Positions 37,009 to 45,444 of a DNA stretch of 64,000 bases are shown here, piece by piece; position 1 is the stretch's first letter, and each line of letters opens with the position of its first letter. Under the pieces are notes generated by a model. It had not been told where the DNA came from. It made no database searches and saw only the letters and a program-made list of their open reading frames with translations. The DNA is from Flavobacterium gelidicaeli (GTDB taxonomy: Bacteria > Bacteroidota > Bacteroidia > Flavobacteriales > Flavobacteriaceae): the NCBI RefSeq assembly GCF_013294005.1, contig NZ_JABSNK010000002.1, forward strand, positions 248,001-312,000, written 5' to 3'. Position numbers and translations under genes: made by a program.

Positions 37009-38870
37009 TTGATGAGTAATATTGATTGGTTATATTGTTTATTTAATTCTTTTATGAAGGTGTTCCATTGATCAAAATCTTTATTTTCTAAAATTATTTT
37101 TTTAGTTTGTATTTTTTGACTCACCTTTAAAATTCCTTTTTCTAGTTTGTATTGAAAATCAAAACTGGCAAGATCATTACTCATTTTTTTATTTTCAGGT
37201 AGTAATTCTACTTTATAGCCTGCTGGTAATTTAATTTGGTATTGAATATCATACGTTTGAGCGTAATCACTTTCTATAGAAAATTTTCTTTTTTGAGTAT
37301 CAATATTTGCATCTTTAAAAGGTAAAATAATAATGGGTTTAAATAATAATTTATCATTTAACGTTATCAATCCTTTCTCTAGTTTTAATTGATGTACCGC
37401 TTTAGAAGGTAATTCAGAATAGTCATTTTTTATGGTTTCTTTAGGTTCTAATGCAATACGTTTATTATTTGCAGTTATAGCATATTTCCATAATTCAGTA
37501 GTTTTTTGATTATAAGCACTAATACTATTTAATAAATCACTTTTAAATAAACCTGAAGTAAGTGTAGTTGCCTCACCAACCAGGTTAGTATCTATGAATT
37601 CTAATTGCAAAGCAATTTCGATTTTATTTTTATTAGGATCTACAACACTAATAGTTTCAATTTTAAAATCCTTGTTTCCTTTACCAATTAATGCTTCTTT
37701 ACCTTGGATCATTGATGAAGGGTATCCAAAAGGGCAAAACTTATCTGTGGCGTCCAGAAAATAACTCTTACCTCCTATTTGTGTATTGACTATCATGTGG
37801 TTATCAACCTGTGGTGTAGGCACATCATTATAAGTATATGGTTTTGATCTTGTACCCAACCAAGTTAAGCTTGATTCTAAACCTGCATAATGAAGCATTT
37901 GATTCAATAAATTAGCCATATCTTTACAATCCCCATATCGTTTTTCAAAAACTGCAGCAGCATCTCGAGGGACAAAACCATTCATTCCGTTTTCAAACGC
38001 TACATAATGAAGGTTATACTGTACCCAATTATAAATAGTTTTTGCTTTATCATAATCATTTTTATCATCTTTGATTAAAGCTAATGTTTTTTCTTTTAGA
38101 GCCTTTTCATCCACTTTATTAATGTCTTTTAATAACATGGTATACCAATTATATAAATTTCCGGGTGTACCTAACAATGGAGTTGTAACACCATTATCAT
38201 TATAAGATTTTATATAATAAATAATATGAGGCATAAAATTACTACTACTTGGCATGTCCTCTTCAGGCTCAAATTCAGGTAAATCTTTAGCTTCCCAGGT
38301 GTATACATCTAAATCACCTTCTTTAGTTTTTGTAAAAACAATTTTATCTTGAAAATTTCCAAATAACTTAAATCCTATTTCAATTTTAGAATCACACTTA
38401 ATTATAAAACTCGATACTTCGGTTTTTAGATAGTTTTGAAAACGAAAAGAAGATAAAAATCGTGGTTCTTTATATTTGTTTTTATAAGAATACTCAATAA
38501 CCGAATTATCTTCTACATCAGGTAATACAAAATTTTTAAATTTATAATCACTTTTAAAAATATCATCTTGTTTAACATCGTAAGTGCCTATAAAAGCTGA
38601 GGATAATTTCTTTTTTTTGCTTTTGCTAACTATAAAAGTAGATCCCTTGATGTCTGATATTTCATTGAAACTATCAAACGGAATCTGGATATTGTATTCT
38701 TCAGTATTTTTACTTTTAGCAATCAAGCGGCTTTCATTTACCGATGATTCTATGTCGAAATTTTTATTATAACTTATTACAATTGTTTCGTTACTAGTAA
38801 TAATTTTAGATTTTTCCTGAGCGTATATCAACGTCGAAAATAATAAAGTAACCGCTAAAAGTCTCATCAA
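37005..38870 (-). CDS. DUF3857 protein with intact transglutaminase-like domain
   Basis: The 621-residue protein has a signal peptide (RLLAVTLLFSTLIYA), a DUF3857 domain (about 25-220) and a transglutaminase core with Cys315 in RYGDCKDMANLL, His358 in VDNHMIV and Asp373 in FLDATDKFCP. A C-terminal beta domain follows. The intact triad suggests a periplasmic cysteine protease or acyl-transfer activity; targets are unknown. The gene starts with two ATG codons in a row, and either may serve. It is the first of a coupled pair, followed by its degenerate relative. Confidence 0.85.
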   Translation of the reverse strand: MMRLLAVTLLFSTLIYAQEKSKIITSNETIVISYNKNFDIESSVNESRLIAKSKNTEEYNIQIPFDSFNEISDIKGSTFIVSKSKKKKLSSAFIGTYDVKQDDIFKSDYKFKNFVLPDVEDNSVIEYSYKNKYKEPRFLSSFRFQNYLKTEVSSFIIKCDSKIEIGFKLFGNFQDKIVFTKTKEGDLDVYTWEAKDLPEFEPEEDMPSSSNFMPHIIYYIKSYNDNGVTTPLLGTPGNLYNWYTMLLKDINKVDEKALKEKTLALIKDDKNDYDKAKTIYNWVQYNLHYVAFENGMNGFVPRDAAAVFEKRYGDCKDMANLLNQMLHYAGLESSLTWLGTRSKPYTYNDVPTPQVDNHMIVNTQIGGKSYFLDATDKFCPFGYPSSMIQGKEALIGKGNKDFKIETISVVDPNKNKIEIALQLEFIDTNLVGEATTLTSGLFKSDLLNSISAYNQKTTELWKYAITANNKRIALEPKETIKNDYSELPSKAVHQLKLEKGLITLNDKLLFKPIIILPFKDANIDTQKRKFSIESDYAQTYDIQYQIKLPAGYKVELLPENKKMSNDLASFDFQYKLEKGILKVSQKIQTKKIILENKDFDQWNTFIKELNKQYNQSILLIK

Positions 38871-39077
38871 TATTTTTTTGCCAAAAATATAAATTTAGTT
38901 TTATAAAATGACGCATTAATATTAACAAAATTTAAGGCTTTTATTACAAAGATATTTTTGATATTTTTTTGCTAGAATAGCAATTGAAACAGCAGCAACT
39001 AAACGATTTTATATAGAAGATACTTTTAAAAGTTCTAGCATTTAAAACCCAAAAAATTAAATTTTTTAATAAAAAAA

Positions 39078-39112
39078 ACGCGAACAAACTTATAATAAAA
39101 GTCTATTCGCGT
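39078..39112 (-). terminator. Terminator of rpiB
   Basis: Arms ACGCGAA (39078-39084) and TTCGCGT (39106-39112) with an inner ACTT/AAGT pairing are followed on the minus strand by a run of eight T. It lies just past the rpiB stop. Confidence 0.7.
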
Positions 39113-39135
39113 CTAAATTTAAAATCCAAAATCAC

Positions 39136-39567
39136 TTATTTACAAGCAATCTTATCTACTCTATTTTGATGTCTTCCTCCTTCAAATTTTGTTTCTAAAA
39201 AAGTGGTAACAATTTCAACCGCTTGTTCAATTGACGTAAAACGCGCTGGAATACTTACAATATTAGCATCGTTATGTAAACGTGTTAAATAAGCAATTTC
39301 TTTTGTCCAGCATAAACCAGCTCTTACTCCTGCGTGTTTGTTTACTGTCATAGCAATTCCGTTACCGCTTCCGCAAATAACAATCCCAAAATCTGCTTTA
39401 CCTTCAGCTACATCTGTGGCTACAGGATGTCCAAAATCTGGATAATCAACACTATCTGTTGTATCTGTACCGTAATTAGTAACTTGGTACCCTTTGGCGT
39501 TAAGCATTTCAACGATTGCTTTTTTATAATTTGGACCTGCGTGATCGTTTCCTATTGAAATTTTCAT
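39136..39567 (-). CDS. rpiB: Ribose-5-phosphate isomerase B
   Basis: The 143-residue protein interconverts ribose-5-phosphate and ribulose-5-phosphate. It starts MKISIGNDHAGPNYKKAI and carries the catalytic-cysteine motif GIVICGSGNGIAM (Cys70) and the YLTRLHNDANIVSIPAR segment typical of RpiB/LacAB. The length is standard. It is the last leftward gene before the large gene-free spacer that I take for the replication origin; its own promoter must lie at the edge of that spacer. Confidence 0.93.
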   Translation of the reverse strand: MKISIGNDHAGPNYKKAIVEMLNAKGYQVTNYGTDTTDSVDYPDFGHPVATDVAEGKADFGIVICGSGNGIAMTVNKHAGVRAGLCWTKEIAYLTRLHNDANIVSIPARFTSIEQAVEIVTTFLETKFEGGRHQNRVDKIACK

Positions 39568-39592
39568 TGTATATGTATTAAGTTGTGTGGGG

Positions 39593-39600
39593 CAAATTTA
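39593..39600 (-). promoter_or_regulatory. -7 element (TAAATTTG) of rpiB
   Basis: On the minus strand TAAATTTG fits TAnnTTTG and lies 25 bases upstream of the rpiB ATG. No good -33 element was found. Confidence 0.4.
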
Positions 39601-39716
39601 CCAAAACAATTTTGTATTTATAAATTTGAATTTATTTATTTGGTAAAAAATAACTTTACTATTCAAACAAAGCGCAAGAAATTTTGTAACTAACACATTA
39701 ACATTTGTTTAACTAG

Positions 39717-39725
39717 TTATCAACA
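39717..39725 (+). promoter_or_regulatory. DnaA-box-like site TTATCAACA (1)
   Basis: Exact TTATCAACA in the AT-rich spacer. It lies 134 bases before the next exact copy. Confidence 0.5.
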
Positions 39726-39850
39726 ATATTAATAAGTATCTAATTAACTGATAATCAGTAGTTAATTATTTTTAAAAGGCTTAAATTTTTCCATTGTTAA
39801 TAGCGTATGCTAATTGCTTGATATTCAGTTAACGTTATGTTAATACAAAT

Positions 39851-39859
39851 TGTTGATAA
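39851..39859 (-). promoter_or_regulatory. DnaA-box-like site TTATCAACA (2, inverted)
   Basis: The + strand reads TGTTGATAA, the inverse of TTATCAACA. It lies midway between the two direct copies. Confidence 0.5.
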
Positions 39860-39984
39860 GTTGAGAAAGAAAATAAGAACTATTTTTTGGAAGTTTCTAA
39901 AAAAACACTAATCCAAAACCCACTTTTAAAAACCTAATTTAGTTTATTGAATTTTTATAAAAGTTATTAATACTTAAAACAGGT

Positions 39985-39993
39985 TTATCAACA
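39985..39993 (+). promoter_or_regulatory. DnaA-box-like site TTATCAACA (3)
   Basis: Exact TTATCAACA. A near match, TTATCAACC, follows at 40037-40045 on the same strand. Confidence 0.5.
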
Positions 39994-40260
39994 TAAAATT
40001 TAAAAATACTTATTTACAATTTTAAAGTGTTTTAGTTTATCAACCGTTGTTAATTAAATTGGGATAACAGTTGTAAATAAGCGTTTTAAATCTAAATATA
40101 ATTGTTAATAACTCCATATAAAAGAGTAAAACTACAATTCAAACCTTTTTCTAATAATTTTATAGCCACTATTAACAAGCTATAATACCCATTAATAAAT
40201 AATTTAAATTTAATTTTTCTTTTTGTTTAATTATATATGTGTTGACAACTTTCAAAAAAA

Positions 40261-40500
40261 TTAAACAATTCTAAGATTGTTATCGTATTTCATTTCATGA
40301 AGAATTGTTTTTACGGTTGTAAAATCATTTGGATGAATTTTAAGTTTTATTCCTCCTAAGGCTGTTGAATACATTGGAGCAAACGAAGACATGATTTCGT
40401 TTGCAAAAAAATACTGCAATTCTTCTTGATCTAATCTGTGTTTCAAAATTTCAATTTCATGGATGTAGTCAAAGACTGCAATAGTGATAAATCTTTCCAT
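40261..40500 (-). CDS. DUF2007 small protein
   Basis: The 79-residue protein matches the short DUF2007 (putative signal-transducing) pattern: an N-terminal IAVFDYIHEIEILKHRLDQE segment followed by two beta strands and a helix (IHPNDFTTVKTILHE). Such domains have a ferredoxin-like fold and may bind small ligands or proteins; the function is unknown. The gene is leftward, lies on the right edge of the origin-like spacer and is divergent from rnr. Confidence 0.72.
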   Translation of the reverse strand: MERFITIAVFDYIHEIEILKHRLDQEELQYFFANEIMSSFAPMYSTALGGIKLKIHPNDFTTVKTILHEMKYDNNLRIV

Positions 40501-40623
40501 AGTATTTTTTCTTTTTATAAAGATACAATTATCCTATTGAAAGTTATATTTTGTTTAAAACTCACTGTTATTTTATCATAACTGTTAACTATTTTGTAAT
40601 TTTCGACCTTTAAGAAAAGATTT

Positions 40624-42813
40624 ATGAGTAAAAGATTAAGAAAGCCGGTAAAGAAAGAGAAAGATTTCTCAGATAAAATTATAAAAATACTATCGCAAAG
40701 TGCTAATAAAGCATTCAATTATAAACAAATAGGAGCAAAGCTTGAGCTTGATGATACACAAAGTAGAAATCAAATTATAAAAGATTTAAAAATTCTTGCC
40801 GCTCAAGACAAGATTATAGAGAGTGAACCAGGTAAATATTTAATAAAAGCTGCAAGCCAAGATTACTACGAAGGTAAAATTGACATGACAGGACGCAAGA
40901 CCGCCTATTTTGTATGTGCTGAATTAGAGGAAGATGTGTTTATACCTACCAATAATTTAAACCATGCACTAGACAAGGATATTGTAAAAGTATATGTTTA
41001 TAACCGCCGTAAAGGAAAACGTCCTGAAGGTGAGGTTATTGAAGTAGTTGAAAGAAATAAAACCGACTTTGTAGGGGTGATTGATATTCAAAAGAATTTT
41101 TCTTTTGTATCTACAGCCAACCCAAAAATGTACACCGATATTTTTATTCCAAAGGATAACATTGGTGATGCTGAGCAAGGAGATGTTGTTTTAGTACATA
41201 TTGAAGATTGGCCTAAAAAAGCCGATAGTCCTTTTGGTAAAGTAATCAAAGTACTTGGGAAACCAGGAGAACATGATACAGAGATTCATGCTATTTTAGC
41301 CGAATATGGTTTACCATCTGAATTCCCAATTGAAGTAGAGACTTATGCACAAAAAATAGATACCTCAATTACTGAAAGTGAGATCGCTAATCGTAGAGAC
41401 ATGCGTGATACCCTAACTTTTACTATTGACCCAAAAGATGCAAAAGATTTTGATGATGCCTTGTCATTCAAAAAACTAGAGAATGGTAATTATGAAATAG
41501 GAATTCACATTGCCGATGTTTCTTATTATCTTGAAGAAGGAACTATTCTAGACGATGAGGCGTATCAACGTGCAACATCTGTATATCTTGTAGATAGAGT
41601 AGTACCCATGTTACCAGAAGTACTTTCTAATTTTGCGTGTTCATTACGTCCACAAGAGGAGAAATATACTTTTTCTGCTGTGTTCGAAATTTCCGAAAAA
41701 GCAGAGGTTGTAAACCAATGGTTTGGTCGTACAGTAATTTTCTCTGACCAACGTTTTGCTTATGAAGAAGCACAATACATCATAGAGACAAAAGACGATA
41801 CTATTCCGGAAGAAACTTCGATAACGGGTAGTTCTTATCAAGTTTCGCCTGAAATTGTCGCAGCGACGCTTAAATTAGATGAGCTAGCTAAAATTTTAAG
41901 ACGTAAAAGAATGAATGATGGTGCCATCTCATTTGATAAAGTAGAAGTAAAATTCAACTTAAATAAAGACGGTGAACCTGAAGGTGTTTATTTTAAAGTT
42001 TCTAAAGATGCTAATCATTTGATTGAGGAATTCATGCTTTTGGCTAATAAAAAAGTAGCTGAATTTATTGGTAAACAAAAGAAGACCTTTATTTATAGAA
42101 TTCATGATGAACCTAATGAAGACAAACTTTTTGCTATGCAAGCTGTTATATCAAAATTTGGGTATAAAATTGATTTCAAACAAGGGGATGTTTCCAAAGC
42201 TTTAAATCAGTTAATGGCTGATGTAAACGGTAAAAAAGAACAAAATTTAATTGATACATTGGCTATTCGCTCCATGAGTAAAGCCAAATATTCAACGGAT
42301 AATATTGGTCATTATGGATTAGCATTTGACTATTATTCTCATTTTACTTCACCTATTCGTCGTTATCCTGATGTTATGGTACACCGTTTGCTACAGTTTT
42401 ATTTAGACGGTGGTAAATCAGTAGATGAGGAATTGTATGAAACCAAATGTTTGCATTGTTCAACCATGGAAGGATTAGCAACAAATGCCGAAAGAGATTC
42501 GATTAAATACATGCAAGTTAAATACATGCAAGACCATCAAGATCAAGAGTTTTTGGGAGTTATTTCTGGTGTTACCGAGTGGGGAATCTATGTTGAAATC
42601 ATAGAGAATAAATGTGAAGGTATGGTTCGAATTAGAGATATAAAGGATGACTATTATACTTTTGATGAAAAACAATACGCATTAGTTGGAGCTACTTCTA
42701 ATCAATTATTACAATTAGGAGACGAAATTTACGTCAAAGTTAAAAACGCTGATTTAGTTAAAAAACAATTAGATTTTAATTTTTTAAGACGTAGTGGAGA
42801 ATCCGTAAATTAA
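40624..42813 (+). CDS. rnr: Ribonuclease R
   Basis: The 729-residue 3'-5' exoribonuclease has an N-terminal winged helix (about 15-75), two cold-shock domains, the RNB catalytic domain with TIDPKDAKDFDDALS near 265-279 (the metal-binding aspartates) and a C-terminal S1 domain (FLGVISGVTEWGIYVEI near 643-659). It degrades structured RNA and helps rRNA and tmRNA quality control. It is the first gene of a rightward run with the GIN-domain gene 6 bases downstream. Confidence 0.95.
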   Translation: MSKRLRKPVKKEKDFSDKIIKILSQSANKAFNYKQIGAKLELDDTQSRNQIIKDLKILAAQDKIIESEPGKYLIKAASQDYYEGKIDMTGRKTAYFVCAELEEDVFIPTNNLNHALDKDIVKVYVYNRRKGKRPEGEVIEVVERNKTDFVGVIDIQKNFSFVSTANPKMYTDIFIPKDNIGDAEQGDVVLVHIEDWPKKADSPFGKVIKVLGKPGEHDTEIHAILAEYGLPSEFPIEVETYAQKIDTSITESEIANRRDMRDTLTFTIDPKDAKDFDDALSFKKLENGNYEIGIHIADVSYYLEEGTILDDEAYQRATSVYLVDRVVPMLPEVLSNFACSLRPQEEKYTFSAVFEISEKAEVVNQWFGRTVIFSDQRFAYEEAQYIIETKDDTIPEETSITGSSYQVSPEIVAATLKLDELAKILRRKRMNDGAISFDKVEVKFNLNKDGEPEGVYFKVSKDANHLIEEFMLLANKKVAEFIGKQKKTFIYRIHDEPNEDKLFAMQAVISKFGYKIDFKQGDVSKALNQLMADVNGKKEQNLIDTLAIRSMSKAKYSTDNIGHYGLAFDYYSHFTSPIRRYPDVMVHRLLQFYLDGGKSVDEELYETKCLHCSTMEGLATNAERDSIKYMQVKYMQDHQDQEFLGVISGVTEWGIYVEIIENKCEGMVRIRDIKDDYYTFDEKQYALVGATSNQLLQLGDEIYVKVKNADLVKKQLDFNFLRRSGESVN

Positions 42814-42819
42814 AAAATT

Positions 42820-43488
42820 ATGAAAAAAGTGTTCATTCTTGCAATCGCGTTTGTCATGCAAACTGCGGTTGCTCAGGTTACTAAAAATTTAGGAGATTTT
42901 AATACAGTAAAAGTGTATGATAAACTAAATGTAAAATTAATTGCTGGATCAGAAAACAAAGTGATAATCACTGGTTCTAGAGAACAAGAAGTGGAAGCTG
43001 TAAATAATAATGGCGAATTAAAACTAAGAATGCCTTTTCCAAAACTTTTGTCAGGTAATGATATAAAAATTCAGCTGTATTATAAAAAAATTGATGGAGT
43101 GGATGCTAATGAAGGAGCTTATGTTTCTAGTGACGATACTTTTGATGCTACGATAATGGATTTGAATGCTAGAGAAGGAGCAGAGATACATTTAATTTTA
43201 GATGTTGATAAAGTAAATATTAAGTCGGTTACTGGCGGAATAATTGCTTTAGAAGGAAAAGCAACTAATCAAGAAGTTACGATTATGACAGGTGGTGTTT
43301 TAGAATCCAAAAATTTAATTACCAATCAAACCACTATAAGCGTTTCTGCTGGAGGATCTGCCGAAGTTAATGCTAGTGTATTAGTTGATGCAAAAGTCAA
43401 AGCAGGAGGGTCTGTATATATTTACGGTAAGCCTAAGCAAATTAATAAAAAGACGGTACTTGGCGGAACAATTGAAGAAAAAAATTAA
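42820..43488 (+). CDS. GIN (DUF2807) domain secreted protein
   Basis: The 222-residue protein has a signal peptide (MKKVFILAIAFVMQTAVAQ) followed by a beta-helix domain of the head-GIN/DUF2807 type: FNTVKVYDKLNVKLIAG at the start and repeated short strands such as SVTGGIIALEGKA and VSAGGSAEVNASV. The function is unknown; the family is common in Bacteroidota envelopes. It begins 6 bases after rnr and so is likely on the same transcript. Confidence 0.85.
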   Translation: MKKVFILAIAFVMQTAVAQVTKNLGDFNTVKVYDKLNVKLIAGSENKVIITGSREQEVEAVNNNGELKLRMPFPKLLSGNDIKIQLYYKKIDGVDANEGAYVSSDDTFDATIMDLNAREGAEIHLILDVDKVNIKSVTGGIIALEGKATNQEVTIMTGGVLESKNLITNQTTISVSAGGSAEVNASVLVDAKVKAGGSVYIYGKPKQINKKTVLGGTIEEKN

Positions 43489-43525
43489 ATTGCATTCTTT
43501 TTAGTTATCTAAATTTCAATTATTA

Positions 43526-44209
43526 ATGATTAACGATATTTTATTAGGTATTCCTTGGGGAATTTTTTTAAGTTTCATGATTGGACCTGTATTTTTTATA
43601 TTACTAGAAACTAGTATTTTAAAAGGATTTAGAGCAGCTTTAGTTTTTGATTTAGGCGTAGTTCTAGGTGATGTATTTTTTATTGCAGTGGCTTATTTAG
43701 GAAGTTATAGATTAATCCAAAGTTTACAAGACAAACCGGCATTATTTATTTTTGGAGGTATTTTAATGTTAGCCTATGGTGTGATTTCTTTCTTAAGTTT
43801 ACGAAAAGAAAAGAAAATAAATACTAACGAAATCGACAAAGAAATAATAAAGAAAAACTACATGAGTCTTTTTATAAAAGGCTTTTTATTGAATGTTATT
43901 AACATAGGTGTTTTAGGTTTCTGGATGGCTGTTATTATATCAGTAGGTCCTAAACTAGAAATGGAAAACTCGCGAATGATTACTTTTTTTAGTGCTGTAA
44001 TTATTACTTATTTGTTGATTGATTGCATTAAAATACTTTTAGCTAAGCAGTTAAAAACTAAGATGACACCAACTAATATACTAAAAACTAAAAAAGGAAT
44101 TAGTATTGTACTTATGGTTTTCGGATTGGTTTTAATCACTCAGGGATGGTTTCCAAAAGAAAAAGAAATGGTTAAAAAAGCTTTCCAAAAAATAGAAAAA
44201 CAAGAATAG
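43526..44209 (+). CDS. LysE-family translocator
   Basis: The 227-residue protein has about six membrane spans. The N-terminal GIPWGIFLSFMIGPVFFILLETS is the LysE/RhtB pattern (with GPVFF in place of the more usual GP..), followed by GFRAALVFDLGVVLGD. Members export amino acids or related compounds; the substrate is unknown. It follows the GIN-domain gene by 37 bases and is closed by a terminator. Confidence 0.85.
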   Translation: MINDILLGIPWGIFLSFMIGPVFFILLETSILKGFRAALVFDLGVVLGDVFFIAVAYLGSYRLIQSLQDKPALFIFGGILMLAYGVISFLSLRKEKKINTNEIDKEIIKKNYMSLFIKGFLLNVINIGVLGFWMAVIISVGPKLEMENSRMITFFSAVIITYLLIDCIKILLAKQLKTKMTPTNILKTKKGISIVLMVFGLVLITQGWFPKEKEMVKKAFQKIEKQE

Positions 44210-44230
44210 TATTTAATATATAATAAATTT

Positions 44231-44258
44231 AAACCGTTCACTTTGAGCGGTTTTTTTA
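44231..44258 (+). terminator. Terminator after the LysE gene
   Basis: Arms AAACCGTTCA (44231-44240) and TGAGCGGTTT (44244-44253) pair with one G-U and a CTT loop. A T-run follows. Confidence 0.8.
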
Positions 44259-44547
44259 TGTTTAAAAATTAATTTTTTTATTTTACATTAAGAAATTAGC
44301 AATAATTAAGATTTATAAACCAATTTTTATCATTTGATTTTGTGAATCTTTGCGTTTACTTTGAGAAAGTATGTAACAGTTTTCTTTAAATTTTTTAATT
44401 AGTGTTAATTAATTTTTAAGTCAAAAATGTTTATTTTTTATGATTATGTGAGTGTTCTTTGCGGTGGTCAGTTTAACCGTCTTCTATAAATTTAACATAA
44501 AAAAACCTTTAAATTTATTTTAAAGCATTGAAGAATATTTAGTTATA

Positions 44548-44741
44548 GTAAATTATTTGAACCGCAGTTTTTTTATATCTAATTTTTTATAAAAATTAAA
44601 TATAAAAAAACTTGCAAATTGCTTTGGAGGTTTTATAAGTATCTTATTTGCAGTAAATTATTCGAACCGCAGTTTATCTTTATCTAATTTTTTATAAAAA
44701 TTAAACATAAAAAAAACCTCCAAATTGCTTTGGAGGTTTTA
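44548..44741. repeat. Two decayed tandem copies of tRNA-Cys 3' end plus terminator
   Basis: Unit A (44548-44635) and unit B (44653-44741) are about 105-106 bases apart and share GTAAATTATTyGAACCGCAG, then an AT-rich stretch beginning TATCTAATTTTTTATAAAAA, then CAAATTGCTTTGGAGGTTTTA. ATTyGAACCGCAGT also occurs in the T-arm of the intact tRNA-Cys (44756-44769). Unit B still has a working terminator hairpin; the hairpin of unit A is broken by substitutions. A still more diverged copy may lie at about 44468-44525. Confidence 0.7.
44713..44740 (-). terminator. Terminator of tRNA-Cys
   Basis: Perfect 12-bp arms AAAACCTCCAAA (44713-44724) and TTTGGAGGTTTT (44729-44740) with a TTGC loop are followed on the minus strand by T-residues. 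It is 2 bases past the tRNA 3' end. Confidence 0.85.
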
Positions 44742-44742
44742 G

Positions 44743-44813
44743 AGGCATCGTGCGGATTCGAACCGCAGTAGGAGCTTTTGCAGAGCCCAGCCTAGCCACT
44801 CGGCCACGACGCC
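44743..44813 (-). tRNA. tRNA-Cys (anticodon GCA)
   Basis: Read on the minus strand, the 71-base gene starts GGCGTCGTGGCCGAGTGG. It has acceptor stem GGCGTCG/CGATGCC (one G-U), a D-arm, the anticodon loop CTGCAAA with GCA, a T-arm with GGTTCGAATCC, and U73, the cysteine discriminator. CCA is not encoded. Its gene is followed by a strong terminator and by degenerate copies of its own 3' end. Confidence 0.95.
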
Positions 44814-44938
44814 ATAATTGAATGGATGGCAAAAGTACTTAAAATCTTTACTATTTGAAAGGTTATTAAGTACTTTTTTTAAAAATATATAGTATCTCAC
44901 AGAGAATGAATACTTTAATTTTAGTAATTCGTTTAGTT

Positions 44939-45298
44939 TTAGCTTCTGTATTCCTCTAATTCTATCGTTACAGCTTCTACATCTCCACCAATAGGTGGGT
45001 TTAGTTTAGAAACAGCTAATAAAATTCTTGATACTTCTGGAATATCATTAAATACTCTGGTAATAATTCTATGTCCTACATGCTCTAATAAATGCGAGCG
45101 AATTGCCATTTCTTCTTCAACTATGCGGTTAAGTAGTACATAATCTACTGTATCGCTTAATTCATCTGAAACACATGATTTTCTTAAATCTGTTTTTATT
45201 TCAAGATCAACGGAATAATCCGATCCTATTTTTCCTTCTTCAATTAAACAACCATGATATGAATAAGTGCGTATGTTTTTAAGTTTTATTGTTCCCAT
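44939..45298 (-). CDS. folB: Dihydroneopterin aldolase
   Basis: The 119-residue protein cleaves dihydroneopterin to 6-hydroxymethyl-dihydropterin and glycolaldehyde in folate synthesis. It has the FolB features IRTYSYHGCLIEEGKIGSDY near 9-28, VDYVLLNRIVEEEM and the C-terminal KLNPPIGGDVEAVTIELE. The length is normal. It is a single leftward gene on the mostly rightward arm, divergent from glnS. Confidence 0.92.
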   Translation of the reverse strand: MGTIKLKNIRTYSYHGCLIEEGKIGSDYSVDLEIKTDLRKSCVSDELSDTVDYVLLNRIVEEEMAIRSHLLEHVGHRIITRVFNDIPEVSRILLAVSKLNPPIGGDVEAVTIELEEYRS

Positions 45299-45418
45299 TT
45301 GAGCGTAATTATAATTTTGATATTCGTTTATTTGATAAAAGTACGAAGTTTTTTAAATTTTATGTACTTATTCTGAAATAACCAAATCACTGTTTCGTTA
45401 ATTAACCAACATTTTTGA

Positions 45419-45426
45419 TAACTTTG
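45419..45426 (+). promoter_or_regulatory. -7 element (TAACTTTG) of glnS
   Basis: TAACTTTG fits TAnnTTTG and lies 18 bases upstream of the ATG at 45445. Confidence 0.45.
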
Positions 45427-45444
45427 CTTTTTTAATACAACATG

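Larger units (their letters stand above)
39568..40260. other. oriC: Probable chromosomal replication origin (oriC), 693-bp gene-free spacer
   Basis: There is no credible open frame here and the sequence is extremely AT-rich. TTATCAACA, one mismatch from the E. coli-type DnaA box TTATCCACA, occurs exactly three times: at 39717-39725 (+), 39851-39859 (-) and 39985-39993 (+). Close variants are TTATCAACC (40037-40045, +), TTATTAACA (40103-40111, -) and TTGTCAACA (40240-40248, -). The predominant gene direction switches at this spacer from leftward to rightward. A six-copy parS cluster lies about 15 kb away. Together these are what an origin should look like, but no dnaA gene is present and the box consensus of this lineage is not known to me. 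Confidence 0.62.
44210..44938. other. 729-bp spacer between the LysE gene and folB
   Basis: It holds the LysE terminator, the decayed tRNA-tail repeats, and tRNA-Cys with its terminator. About 44260-44540 is AT-rich filler in which I see only a possible most-diverged repeat copy. No protein gene is credible. Confidence 0.6.

Noticed and set aside
39568..40260. Large intergenic RNA gene
   Set aside because: Very low GC, no strong hairpins and no promoter/terminator pair; an origin explains the features better.
44548..44741. Two ~105-bp repeats as a CRISPR array
   Set aside because: Units differ, contain terminator hairpins and a tRNA T-arm, and there are no unique spacers of constant length; they are better read as decayed tRNA-tail copies.
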